Shown here one piece after another: positions 35,594 to 44,442 of a stretch of DNA of 64,000 bases. The number at the start of each line of letters is the position of its first letter. Position 1 is the first letter of the stretch. Origin of the DNA: Micromonospora chersina (GTDB lineage Bacteria; Actinomycetota; Actinomycetes; Mycobacteriales; Micromonosporaceae). The notes under the pieces are model-generated. The model was given only the letters and a program-made list of their open reading frames with translations. It searched no databases and was not told the origin of the DNA. The stretch is from contig NZ_FMIB01000002.1 of NCBI RefSeq assembly GCF_900091475.1, positions 682,001 through 746,000 of the forward strand, read 5' to 3'. The translations under genes and the position numbers were made by a program.

Positions 35594-35774
35594 AGCGGCA
35601 TCTCGGTGACAGCGGTCACCGAGACCGCGCGGAAGAACCGGCGACCCAGTACCGTTGTGCAGAGCGTCGGTGTGTCCAGTGTCCCCGGGCCTCACCTAAA
35701 TTGCCTTCGCGGAATACCGTTCGGCTGGAGCCGCGTCGCGCCACTCGCCGAGAGGCGACCTGCACACCGACGCC

Positions 35775-35880
35775 CAGCGGCGCCCCGGCCACAAGGCCGG
35801 GGCGCCGCTGTTTCCGCGCCCCGGGCTCGTGAACCCCACCGGCCGGGCGCCACTGTTTCCGGCCGGGCGCCACTGTTTCC
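35775..35880 (+). repeat. Terminator-like hairpin with its 3' arm repeated downstream
   Basis: CAGCGGCGCCCCGGCC (35775-35790) and GGCCGGGGCGCCGCTG (35795-35810) form a perfect 16-bp stem followed by TTTCC. The right arm plus TTTCC then recurs, slightly changed, as the exact tandem 20-mers GGCCGGGCGCCACTGTTTCC at 35841-35860 and 35861-35880. The array lies in the 412-bp gap before the formate dehydrogenase gene. The rest of that gap shows no gene. Confidence 0.65.
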
Positions 35881-35962
35881 GCGCCTCGGGTCGCGGGCAC
35901 CACGCGGCTGGCCTAATGTTCAAAAGGTCAGCTACCCGCCAGCCGGGAGGGGGTGCGCCGCG

Positions 35963-38900
35963 ATGGGCCTCAAGACCTTCATCCAGGGTTGGCCGGTCTA
36001 CCGGCAGCTCACCGGCACCGACCCGCTGGGCCGGGGCGCCGCCGCCCAGTCGGCCCGCTCGGCGGCGCTGACCGCGCGCACCGAGACCGCCGACAGCATG
36101 GCCCGGTCGGTCTGCCCCTACTGCGCGGTGGGTTGCGGGCAGCGGGTGTTCGTGAAGGACGGGCAGGTCACCCAGATCGAGGGCGACCCGGACAGCCCGA
36201 TCTCCCGCGGCCGGCTCTGCCCGAAGGGCTCGGCCAGCAAGAGCCTGGTGACGAGCCCGCTGCGGCAGACCAAGGTCCGCTACCGCCGGCCGTACGGCAC
36301 GGAGTGGGAGGACCTGGACCTCGACGTCGCGCTCGACATGATCGCCGACCGGGTCCTCGCCGCCCGCGACGAGACCTGGGAGGACGTCGACGACCAGGGC
36401 CGCCCGCTGAACCGCACGCTGGGCATCTCCAGCCTGGGCGGGGCGACGCTGGACAACGAGGAGAACTACCTCATCAAGAAGCTGTTCACAGCGATGGGGG
36501 CGCTCCAGATCGAGAACCAGGCCCGTATTTGACACTCCGCCACCGTCCCCGGTCTGGGGACCAGCTTCGGTCGCGGCGGCGCGACGGACTTCCAGCAGGA
36601 CCTGGTCAACGCTGACGTCATCGTCATCCAGGGCTCCAACATGGCCGAGGCCCACCCGGTGGGCTTCCAGTGGGTGATGGAGGCCAAGAAGCGGGGCGCC
36701 AAGGTCTTCCACGTGGACCCCCGGTTCACCCGGACCAGCGCGCTCGCCGACACGTACCTGCCGATCCGGGCGGGCACCGACATCGCGCTGCTCGGCGGCG
36801 TGGTGCGGTACATCCTGGAGAACGAGCTGGACTTCCGGGAGTACGTGCTGGCGTACACCAACGCGGCCACCATCGTCAGCGAGCAGTTCGCCGACACCGA
36901 GGACCTCGACGGCCTGTTCTCCGGCTACAACCCGGAGACCGGCTCGTACGACCAGACCACCTGGCAGTACGAGGGGCACGAGGGCGAGTCCGCGGAGCGG
37001 GGCACCGGCAAGGAGCGCGACAGCGCGGCCGGCCTGCGGCACGAGTCGCACGGCATGCCCGTGGCGGCGCAGACCCAGCGGGACGAGACGTTGCAGCACC
37101 CGCGCTGCGTCTACCAGATCCTCAAGCGGCACTTCGCCCGCTACACCCCGGACATGGTGGCCCGGGTGTGCGGCATCCCCGAGGAGAAGTTCCTGGAGCT
37201 GGCCCGCGCCTGGACGGAGAACTCGGGCCGGGAGCGGACCGGCGCGCTCGTCTACTCGGTCGGCTGGACCCAGCACAGCGTCGGCGTGCAGTACATCCGC
37301 ACCGGCGCGATCATCCAGACCCTGCTCGGCAACATGGGCCGGCCGGGCGGCGGCATCCTGGCGCTGCGCGGGCACGCCAGCATCCAGGGCTCGACCGACA
37401 TCCCGACCCTGTTCAACCTGCTGCCCGGCTACCTGCCGATGCCGCACCACGCCGACCACCCGACGTTCGACGAGTGGGTGGACAGCATCCGGCATCCCGG
37501 CCAGAAGGGGTTCTGGGGCAACTCCCGGGCCTTCGCGGCCAGCCTACTCAAGGCGTACTGGGGGGACGCGGCGACGCCGGAGAACGACTTCTGTTACGGC
37601 TACCTGCCCCGGATGACCGGCGACCACGGCACGTACCAGCAGGTGCTGAACATGATCGACGGCAAGGTGAAGGGCTACTTCCTGCTCGGCCAGAACCCCG
37701 CCGTCGGCTCGGCGCACGGGCGGGCCCAGCGGCTCGGCATGGCCAACCTGGACTGGCTGGTGGTCCGCGACCTGTTCATGATCGAGAGCGCCACGTTCTG
37801 GCGGAACAGCCCGGAGATCGCCACCGGCGAGATCGTGCCGGAGGAGTGCCGCACCGAGGTGTTCTTCCTGCCCGCCGCGTCGCACGTGGAGAAGGAGGGC
37901 ACCTTCACCCAGACCCAGCGGCTGCTCCAGTGGCGCGAGAAGGCGCTCGACCCGCCGGGCGACTGCCGTTCCGAGCTGTGGTTCTTCTACCACCTGGGCC
38001 GGGTGCTGCGGGAGAAGCTGGCCCGCTCCACCAAGCCCCGCGACCGGGCGCTGCTCGACCTGGCCTGGGACTACCCGACGCACGGCCCGGACGCCGAGCC
38101 GAGCGCCGAGGCGGTGCTCAAGGAGATCAACGGCTACGAGGTGGCCACCGGCCGCCCGCTGTCGGCGTTCGCCGAGGCCAAGCCGGACGGCTCCACGGCG
38201 GTCGGCTGCTGGATCTACTCCGGTGTCTACGCCGACGGGGTCAACCAGGCCGCGCGCCGCAGGTCCCGGCACGAGCAGGACTGGGTGGCGGCCGAGTGGG
38301 GCTGGGCCTGGCCGGCGAACCGGCGCATCCTCTACAACCGCGCCTCCGCCGACCCGGACGGCCGGCCGTGGAGCGAGCGCAAGAAGTACGTCTGGTGGGA
38401 CCCGGACCGGGCCGAGTGGACCGGCTACGACGTGCCGGACTTCGAGAAGACCAAGCCACCGACCTACCGGGCGCCCGACGGCGCCTCGGGTCCGGAGGCC
38501 CTCGCCGGCGACGACCCGTTCGTCATGCAGGGCGACGGCAAGGCCTGGCTGTACGCGCCCACCGGCGTGCTCGACGGGCCGCTGCCGACGCACTACGAGC
38601 CGGCCGAGTCGCCGATGCGCAACCCGCTCTACGGGCAGCAGGCCAACCCGACCCGCAAGGTCTACGAGCACCCGGTGAACCGGATGAATCCGAGCCCGCC
38701 GGAGCCGCACAGCGAGGTGTTCCCGTACGTGTTCACGGTCAGCCGGCTCACCGAGCACCACACTGCCGGCGGGATGAGCCGTACCGTGCCCCGCCTGGCC
38801 GAGCTGCAGCCGGAGATGTTCGTCGAGGTGTCCCCGGAGCTGGCCGTCGAGGTGGGGCTGGTGAACCTCGGCTGGGCGCACCTGGTCAGCGGCCGCGCGG

Positions 38901-39286
38901 TGATCGAGGCGCGGGTGCTGGTGACCGACCGGCTCACCCCGCTGCGGATCGACGGCCGCGTGATCCACCAGGTGTGGATGCCGTACCACTTCGGCAGCGA
39001 GGGCCTGGTGACCGGCGACTCGGCCAACGACCTGTTCGGCATCACCCTGGACCCGAACGTGCTCATCCAGGAGAGCAAGGTGGGCACCTGCGACGTGCGG
39101 CCGGGCCGGCGGCCCACCGGGCCGGCCCTGCTCGATCTGGTCGGCGAATACCAGCGCCGGGCCGGGATGACGCCGGACCGGCGGGTGCCGATGGTCACCA
39201 CCGGCGCGGCCGGCGGGGACGACGCCGCGAGCAGCACCGACGAGCGGTCCGCGGACGCGGCACGGGACGGGGGCGGGGATGCCTGA
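35963..39286 (+). CDS. fdhA: Selenocysteine-containing formate dehydrogenase, catalytic subunit
   Basis: The gene reads through an in-frame TGA at 36530-36532, giving a 1107-residue protein with selenocysteine at position 190; the final stop is also TGA. The N-terminal [4Fe-4S] site has Cys51/54/58 and Cys86 (CPYCAVGCGQ, RLCPKG). Around the Sec the text reads ENQARI-U-HSATVPGLGTSFGRGGATD, matching the active site of FdnG/FdoG-type enzymes where Sec binds Mo or W. Later parts (NMAEAHPVGFQWVMEAKK, DPRFTRTSALAD, NMGRPGGGILALRGHASIQGS in pieces) are molybdopterin domains. No twin-arginine signal is visible, unlike FdnG. ATG 35963 follows GGGAGGGGG. It overlaps the iron-sulfur subunit gene. Confidence 0.93.
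36530..36570 (+). other. Sec UGA codon and bacterial SECIS hairpin
   Basis: TGA (36530-36532) is followed 18 bases later by the loop GGTCT (36551-36555), enclosed by GTCCCC (36545-36550) and GGGGAC (36556-36561). The GGUCU apical loop is the part recognised by SelB in the E. coli fdhF element, where, from memory, the spacing from UGA to GGUCU is also 18 bases. The hairpin lies inside the coding frame, as expected for bacteria. Confidence 0.88.
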
Positions 39287-40322
39287 CGCCAACAGCCTCT
39301 ACGGCCCGCTCGACCCGGCCCCGGACGCCGGCTGGGTCGAGGCCGGCCCGCGGGTGGGCTTCTTCACCGACACCAGCGTCTGCATCGGCTGCAAGGCCTG
39401 CGAGGTGGCCTGCAAGGAGTGGAACGGCGTCCCGGACTCCGGCTTCGACCTGCTCGGCATGTCGTACGACAACACCGGCGCGCTGACCGCCAACTCCTGG
39501 CGGCACGTCGCCTTCATCGAGCAGCCCCGCCCGGCCGGTCACCGGGCACCGCCCTTCGCGGACACTCCGACCGGCCCGCCGGCCAGCCCGGAGAGCGCGG
39601 CGACCGCCGCCGGGACGGTCACCGACACCGGCACCGACCCGGGGTTGCCCCCGGGCCGGGCGGAGGCGGCGGCGCGGATGGCGGCCGGCCCGGAGTTCCT
39701 CGGCATGCCCGGTGCCCAGCCGCCCGGACGGGCCACCGGCGCCGACACCCGGACCGACTTCCGCTGGCTGATGATGTCGGACGTCTGCAAGCACTGCACC
39801 CACGCCGCCTGCCTGGACGTCTGTCCCACCGGGTCGCTGTTCCGCACCGAGTTCGGCACCGTCGTGGTGCAGGAGGACATCTGCAACGGCTGCGGCTACT
39901 GCATCTCCGCCTGCCCGTACGGCGTGATCGACCAGCGCAAGGGCGACGGGCGGGCGTGGAAGTGCACGCTCTGCTACGACCGGCTGGGCGCCGGGAAGAC
40001 GCCGGCCTGCGCGCAGGCCTGCCCGACCGAGTCGATCCAGTTCGGGCCCCTGGACGAGCTGCGGGAACGCGCCGCCCAGCGGGTGGCGCAGCTGCACGAC
40101 CGGGGTGTGCCGGAGGCCCGCCTCTACGGCCACGACCCGACCGACGGCGTCGGCGGCGACGGGGCGTTCTTCCTGCTCCTCGACGAGCCGGAGGTCTACG
40201 GCCTGCCGCCGGACCCGGTGGTCACCACCCGGGACCTGCCGAAGATGTGGAAGCGGGCCGGGTTGGCCGCCCTGGCCATGGCCGCGGCGGCCGTCGCCGC
40301 GTTCGTCGGAGGTTCATCGTGA
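39279..40322 (+). CDS. fdhB: Formate dehydrogenase iron-sulfur subunit
   Basis: The 347-residue protein carries four ferredoxin-type cysteine groups: CIGCKACEVACKEW, CKHCTHAACLDVCP, CNGCGYCISACP and CTLCYDR with CAQACPT. This is enough for four [4Fe-4S] clusters as in FdnH. An unusual Pro/Ala/Thr-rich insert of about 70 residues sits between the first and second groups. The C-terminus ends in a hydrophobic stretch (AALAMAAAAVAAFVGG), like the FdnH membrane anchor. ATG overlaps the catalytic-subunit stop; the end overlaps the next GTG. It passes electrons from the catalytic subunit to the membrane. Confidence 0.92.
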   Translation: MPDANSLYGPLDPAPDAGWVEAGPRVGFFTDTSVCIGCKACEVACKEWNGVPDSGFDLLGMSYDNTGALTANSWRHVAFIEQPRPAGHRAPPFADTPTGPPASPESAATAAGTVTDTGTDPGLPPGRAEAAARMAAGPEFLGMPGAQPPGRATGADTRTDFRWLMMSDVCKHCTHAACLDVCPTGSLFRTEFGTVVVQEDICNGCGYCISACPYGVIDQRKGDGRAWKCTLCYDRLGAGKTPACAQACPTESIQFGPLDELRERAAQRVAQLHDRGVPEARLYGHDPTDGVGGDGAFFLLLDEPEVYGLPPDPVVTTRDLPKMWKRAGLAALAMAAAAVAAFVGGSS

Positions 40323-41641
40323 GTCCGGACCGCCCGGTGGGCGACAGGTTCCGCCGCTTCCGCGAGCGGCTCGCCGCCGAGGGCCCGCACCGCCTCGGCG
40401 GCCCGGGCGGGCACACCGGCCACGGCGCGAAGGTGACGCCCACGCCGGACCCGGCGCGCGGCGCCGGTGGGGGGTGGCCGGGCGCGAACGGCGGCCCGGT
40501 CCCGGCCGGCCCGGACGGCGGCAGCCGGGCCACCGCTTTCGACCCCGGCCCGGCCCGGACCGACGCCGGGGCCGGGCAGGCCGGCCTCGCCCCGTATCCG
40601 CCGCGCGACGTCGAGCCGGCCGGGCGACCGCGCCGACGGGGCGGCCGGGGCGGCGAGCAGCTCAATGTTCCGCCGGCGACGTTCACCTCCTACTACGGGC
40701 GGCCGATCCTGAAGGCGCCGGTGTGGAAGTGGGACATCGCCGCGTACCTGTTCACCGGCGGGCTGGCGGCCGGGTCGTCGCTGCTGGCCGCCGGCGGGCA
40801 GCTCACCGGGCGGCCCGCGTTGCGCCGCGCCGGCCGGGTCACCTCGCTGGCGGCGGTCAGCGCCAGCGCGTACTTCCTCGTCAACGACCTGGGCAAGCCC
40901 AGCCGGTTCCACCACATGCTGCGGGTGGCGAAGCTGACCTCGCCGATGTCCATGGGCACCTGGATCCTCACCGCCTTCGGGCCGGCCGCCGGTGTGGCCG
41001 CGGTCGCCGAGGCCGCGCCCTGGCTGCCGGAGCGCGGGCTGCTCGGGCTCGGCCGGAGGCTGCTGCCGCCGGCGGGCAACGCCGCCGGTCTGGTCGCCGC
41101 GGTCACCGCACCCGCTCTGGCCACGTACACCGGGGTGCTGCTCGCCGACACGGCGGTGCCGGCGTGGCACGAGGCGTACCCGGAACTGCCGACCATCTTC
41201 GCGGGCAGCGCGCTGGCCAGCGGCGCCGGTGTCGGGCTGCTCGCCGCGCCGCCGGCTCAGGCCGGCCCGGCGCGACGCTTCGCGGTCGCCGGCGCGGCGC
41301 TGGAGCTGTGGGGTTCGCACCGGGTGGAGAACCGGCTCGGCCTGCTCAGCGAGCCCTACGCGGCGGGCACCGCCGGCCGGCTGCTGCGCGCCGGGCGCGC
41401 GCTGACCGCCGCCGGGGTGGCCGGCGCCCTGGTCGGGCGGCGCAGCCGGGTGCTGTCCGCGCTGTCCGGCGGCGCGCTGCTCGCCGCCTCCGTCTGCACC
41501 CGGTTCGGCATCTTCCACGGCGGGGTCGCCTCGGCGAAGGACCCGAAGTACACCGTGGTGCCGCAGCGGGAACGCGCGCAGCGGCGGGAGAGCCCGGGAC
41601 CAGACATCAGCGGGCCGGGCGCCGGCCCGAACGGGGGATAG
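40319..41641 (+). CDS. NrfD/PsrC-type membrane subunit of formate dehydrogenase
   Basis: The 440-residue protein has a long hydrophilic, Gly/Pro-rich N-terminus (about 1-125), then about eight membrane helices starting TSYYGRPILKAPVWKWDIAAYLFTGGLAAG in pieces. Landmarks are DLGKPSRFHHMLRVAKLTSPMSMGTW and TYTGVLLADTAVPAWHEAY. It belongs to the NrfD family, which passes electrons between an iron-sulfur subunit and quinone without haem, replacing FdnI here. The N-terminal extension is unusual for the family and probably disordered in the cytoplasm. GTG start overlaps fdhB. Confidence 0.88.
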   Translation: MSPDRPVGDRFRRFRERLAAEGPHRLGGPGGHTGHGAKVTPTPDPARGAGGGWPGANGGPVPAGPDGGSRATAFDPGPARTDAGAGQAGLAPYPPRDVEPAGRPRRRGGRGGEQLNVPPATFTSYYGRPILKAPVWKWDIAAYLFTGGLAAGSSLLAAGGQLTGRPALRRAGRVTSLAAVSASAYFLVNDLGKPSRFHHMLRVAKLTSPMSMGTWILTAFGPAAGVAAVAEAAPWLPERGLLGLGRRLLPPAGNAAGLVAAVTAPALATYTGVLLADTAVPAWHEAYPELPTIFAGSALASGAGVGLLAAPPAQAGPARRFAVAGAALELWGSHRVENRLGLLSEPYAAGTAGRLLRAGRALTAAGVAGALVGRRSRVLSALSGGALLAASVCTRFGIFHGGVASAKDPKYTVVPQRERAQRRESPGPDISGPGAGPNGG

Positions 41642-41685
41642 GCAGGACAGGCGCCGGCCCATGAGCCGATACGGGGGTACCGCTC

Positions 41686-42975
41686 ATGGCCACAACAGCC
41701 GCTCGTTCGCGGGGAAATCCACCACCGACACGGGGCCGGTGGGGCCTCGTCGTCGCGGCCGTTCTCGTCCAGCTCGCGCTGGGCGCCGTCTACGCGTGGA
41801 GCGTGTTCAACAAGCCGCTGCAGGCCGAGTTCGGGTGGAGCAAGGCCGAGGTGGTGCTGCCGTTCGAGGTGGCCATCGGGACCATCTTCATCGGCAGCCT
41901 GGTGGGCGGGCGCATCCAGGACCGGCGCGGGCCGCGGCCGGTGGCGCTGGGCGGCGGCGTCCTCTACGCCGTCGGGACCATGCTCGCGTCGCTGGTGTCG
42001 TCCAGCGACCAGCTGTGGCTGCTGCTGCTCACCTACGGCGTGCTGGGCGGCATCGGTCTGGGGGCCGCCTACATCACGCCGATCGCCATGCTCAGCAAGT
42101 GGTTCCCGGACAAGCGCGGGCTGATCACCGGGATCGCCGTCGCCGGTTTCGGCTTCGGAGCGGTGATCACCGCGCCGGTGGCGAAGGCGCTGCTGGCCGG
42201 CACCGACCACAAGACCGGCGTCTTCCTGCCGTTGGGCATCGCCTACCTGGTCGCGGTGCTGCTGGGCGCGTCCTTCTTCCGCGACCCGCCGGCCGGCTAC
42301 CAGGTGCCGGGCTTCACGCCCGCGGTCGGCGGCCGGGCCGTCGCCGGCACCCGCGTCTACACCTTCGGCGAGGCGCTGCGCACCCGGCAGTGGTACCTGC
42401 TCACGCTGATCCTGACGCTCAACGTGACGTGCGGCATCGCGCTGATCTCCCAGGCCGCCGACGCCGCGCAGGCGGTCGCCGGGGTCGGCGCCGCGACCGC
42501 CGCCGGCCTGGTCGGCGTCCTGGGCCTGTTCAACGGCGGCGGACGGGTGGCCTGGGCGTGGCTGTCGGACCGGATCGGCCGGATGCCGGCGTTCATCGGC
42601 ATGCTCGCCCTGCAGGGCGTCTGCTTCCTGATCCTGCCGCACGCCTCCGCGTTCTGGCTCTTCGCGGCCCTCGCCGCACTGGTCTACCTCGCGTACGGCG
42701 GCGGCTTCGGCACCATGCCGGCGACCGCCGCCGACTACTTCGGCACGCCGAACGCCGGCGCCATTTACGGCGCGATGATCGTGGCCTGGAGCATCGGGGG
42801 AGTGGTGGGTCCGCTGCTCACGGCGCTGCTCTACGACGCCAGCGGCAAGAGCTACACCCTGCCCTTCACGGTGATCGGCATCCTCGCCTTCGTCGCGCTG
42901 GTGCTCCCGCCGATCACCCGCCTGCCCACCGCACCCGGCGAGCCACGACCCCACTTCCAGACGCCCGGGCCCTGA
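41686..42975 (+). CDS. OFA-family MFS transporter (oxalate/formate antiporter group)
   Basis: The 429-residue protein has twelve membrane helices and OFA-family landmarks: LALGAVYAWSVFNKPLQAEFGWSKAEV near helix 1, GGRIQDRRGPRPVALGGG, YGVLGGIGLGAAYITPIAMLSKWFPDKRGL in pieces, and YGGGFGTMPATAADYFG. OFA members move oxalate, formate or other carboxylates. Its position between a formate dehydrogenase and the selenocysteine genes suggests formate or a precursor as substrate, but this is context only. ATG 41686 lies 44 bp after the NrfD gene. Confidence 0.85.
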   Translation: MATTAARSRGNPPPTRGRWGLVVAAVLVQLALGAVYAWSVFNKPLQAEFGWSKAEVVLPFEVAIGTIFIGSLVGGRIQDRRGPRPVALGGGVLYAVGTMLASLVSSSDQLWLLLLTYGVLGGIGLGAAYITPIAMLSKWFPDKRGLITGIAVAGFGFGAVITAPVAKALLAGTDHKTGVFLPLGIAYLVAVLLGASFFRDPPAGYQVPGFTPAVGGRAVAGTRVYTFGEALRTRQWYLLTLILTLNVTCGIALISQAADAAQAVAGVGAATAAGLVGVLGLFNGGGRVAWAWLSDRIGRMPAFIGMLALQGVCFLILPHASAFWLFAALAALVYLAYGGGFGTMPATAADYFGTPNAGAIYGAMIVAWSIGGVVGPLLTALLYDASGKSYTLPFTVIGILAFVALVLPPITRLPTAPGEPRPHFQTPGP

Positions 42976-43035
42976 TCCGGTGCCGGTCCGCCCCTCGGCG
43001 GGCGGCCGGAGATCACATGTGGTTAGGTGCTGGTT

Positions 43036-43131
43036 GGAGGCGTTCAGGCGGCTGGTGCCCCTCCCGGTCTTCAAAACCGGTGTGGTCCGGGACCCGGGCC
43101 AGGCGGGTTCGATTCCCGTCCGTCTCCGCCA
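43036..43131 (+). tRNA. selC: tRNA-Sec (anticodon UCA)
   Basis: The acceptor strands GGAGGCG (43036-43042) and CGTCTCC (43121-43127) pair with one G-T, followed by discriminator G and encoded CCA. The anticodon loop is CTTCAAA with TCA, closed by CCGGT/ACCGG. A long variable arm GGTCCGG/CCGGGCC with loop GAC and a T arm GCGGG-TTCGATT-CCCGT complete a 96-base tRNA, the size expected for tRNA-Sec. The gene ends 16 bp before selA. Confidence 0.9.
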
Positions 43132-43147
43132 AGCCCTGGGAGACCCG

Positions 43148-44440
43148 ATGCGTGACGTCGACCCGCGGCGGCGGGTGCCGCGTACCGACGCGCTGCTCGC
43201 CGACCCGGCGTTGGCCGCCGCGGCCGGCACGCTCGGCCGCGACCGGGTCAAGGCCGCGATCGTCCGGGCGCAGCGGCGGGCCCGCGCCGGCGAGCTCACC
43301 CCCGAGCAGGTACGCGACGCCGCGCTTGCCGACCTGCCCGCGCCGACCCCACGGGCGGTGCTCAACGCCACCGGCGTCGTGCTGCACACCAACCTGGGCC
43401 GGGCCCCCCTCGCGGCCGCCGCGGTCGACGCGCTGGTGGCCGCGGCCGGGCACACCGACGTGGAACTGGACCTGCGCACCGGGCGGCGGGCCCGGCGCGG
43501 CCGGGACGCGCTCGACGCGCTCGCCGCCGCCGTGCCCGACGCGCCGGCCGTGCACGTGGTCAACAACGGCGCCGCCGCCCTCGTCCTCGCCGCCACCGCG
43601 CTCGCCGCGGACCGGGAGATCGTGGTGAGCCGCGGTGAACTCGTCGAGATCGGCGACGGGTTCCGCCTGCCCGACCTGCTGGAGAGCACCGGCGCCCGGC
43701 TCCGCGAGGTCGGCACCACCAACCGCACCGCCCTCGCCGACTACGCCGCCGCCGTCGGCCCGCGCACCGGGTTCGTGCTGAAGGTGCACCCGTCGAACTT
43801 CCGGGTCACCGGCTTCACCTCGACGGTGCCCGTCGCCGACCTGGCCACCCTCGGCGTGCCGGTGGTCGCCGACATCGGCTCCGGGCTGCTCGCCCCCGAC
43901 CCGCTGCTGCCCGACGAGCCGGACGCCGCCACCACGCTGCGCGCCGGCGCGCACCTGGTGACCGCCAGCGGCGACAAGCTGCTCGGCGGGCCGCAGGCCG
44001 GGCTGCTGCTCGGCGCGGCCGACCTGGTCGAGCGCCTGCGCCGGCACCCCCTGGCCCGGGCGCTGCGGGTCGACAAGCTGACCCTGGCCGCGCTCGCCGC
44101 CACCCTGCACGCGTCGACCACGCCGACCCGGGAGGCGCTGCACGCCGACCCGGGAGCGCTGCGCGCCCGCACCGAACGGCTCCGCGACCGGCTCGGCGAG
44201 GACGGCTGCAAGGCCGAGGTGGTGCCCAGCGCCGCGGTGGTCGGCGGCGGTGGCGCCCCCGGGGTCGAACTCGACTCCTGGGCGCTGAGCCTGCCCGAGC
44301 GGTACGCCGAGCCGCTGCGCACCGGCGCGCCGCCGATCCTCGGCCGGGTGCTGCACGGCCGGCTCCTGCTCGACCTGCGGTGCGTGCCCGCCGACGCGGA
44401 CCCGGACGTGCGGGCCGCCATCCTGCGGGCGGGGGCCTGA
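43148..44440 (+). CDS. selA: L-seryl-tRNA(Sec) selenium transferase SelA
   Basis: The 430-residue PLP enzyme converts Ser-tRNA(Sec) to Sec-tRNA(Sec) using selenophosphate. Family marks are LNATGVVLHTNLGRAPL, RRARRGRDALDAL, VVNNGAAALVLA, GTTNRTALADYAAA and the PLP lysine in SGDKLLGGPQAG (Lys277). Length is slightly below E. coli SelA (about 460). ATG 43148 was chosen because the longer frame upstream crosses the tRNA-Sec gene. It is followed 2 bp later by selB. Confidence 0.94.
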   Translation: MRDVDPRRRVPRTDALLADPALAAAAGTLGRDRVKAAIVRAQRRARAGELTPEQVRDAALADLPAPTPRAVLNATGVVLHTNLGRAPLAAAAVDALVAAAGHTDVELDLRTGRRARRGRDALDALAAAVPDAPAVHVVNNGAAALVLAATALAADREIVVSRGELVEIGDGFRLPDLLESTGARLREVGTTNRTALADYAAAVGPRTGFVLKVHPSNFRVTGFTSTVPVADLATLGVPVVADIGSGLLAPDPLLPDEPDAATTLRAGAHLVTASGDKLLGGPQAGLLLGAADLVERLRRHPLARALRVDKLTLAALAATLHASTTPTREALHADPGALRARTERLRDRLGEDGCKAEVVPSAAVVGGGGAPGVELDSWALSLPERYAEPLRTGAPPILGRVLHGRLLLDLRCVPADADPDVRAAILRAGA

Positions 44441-44442
44441 GC

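Noticed and set aside
36641..39286. A separate 881-codon frame after the TGA at 36530
   Set aside because: It is the continuation of the same formate dehydrogenase. The TGA aligns with the known Sec position, has a SECIS hairpin after it, and tRNA-Sec, selA and selB follow. I also considered a pseudogene or sequencing error; the intact reading frame on both sides argues against this.
43009..43131. tRNA-Sec starting at GGAGATCA (43009)
   Set aside because: That acceptor half does not pair with CGTCTCC beyond six bases and the tRNA would be too long. GGAGGCG at 43036 pairs over seven bases and gives the expected 96 bases.
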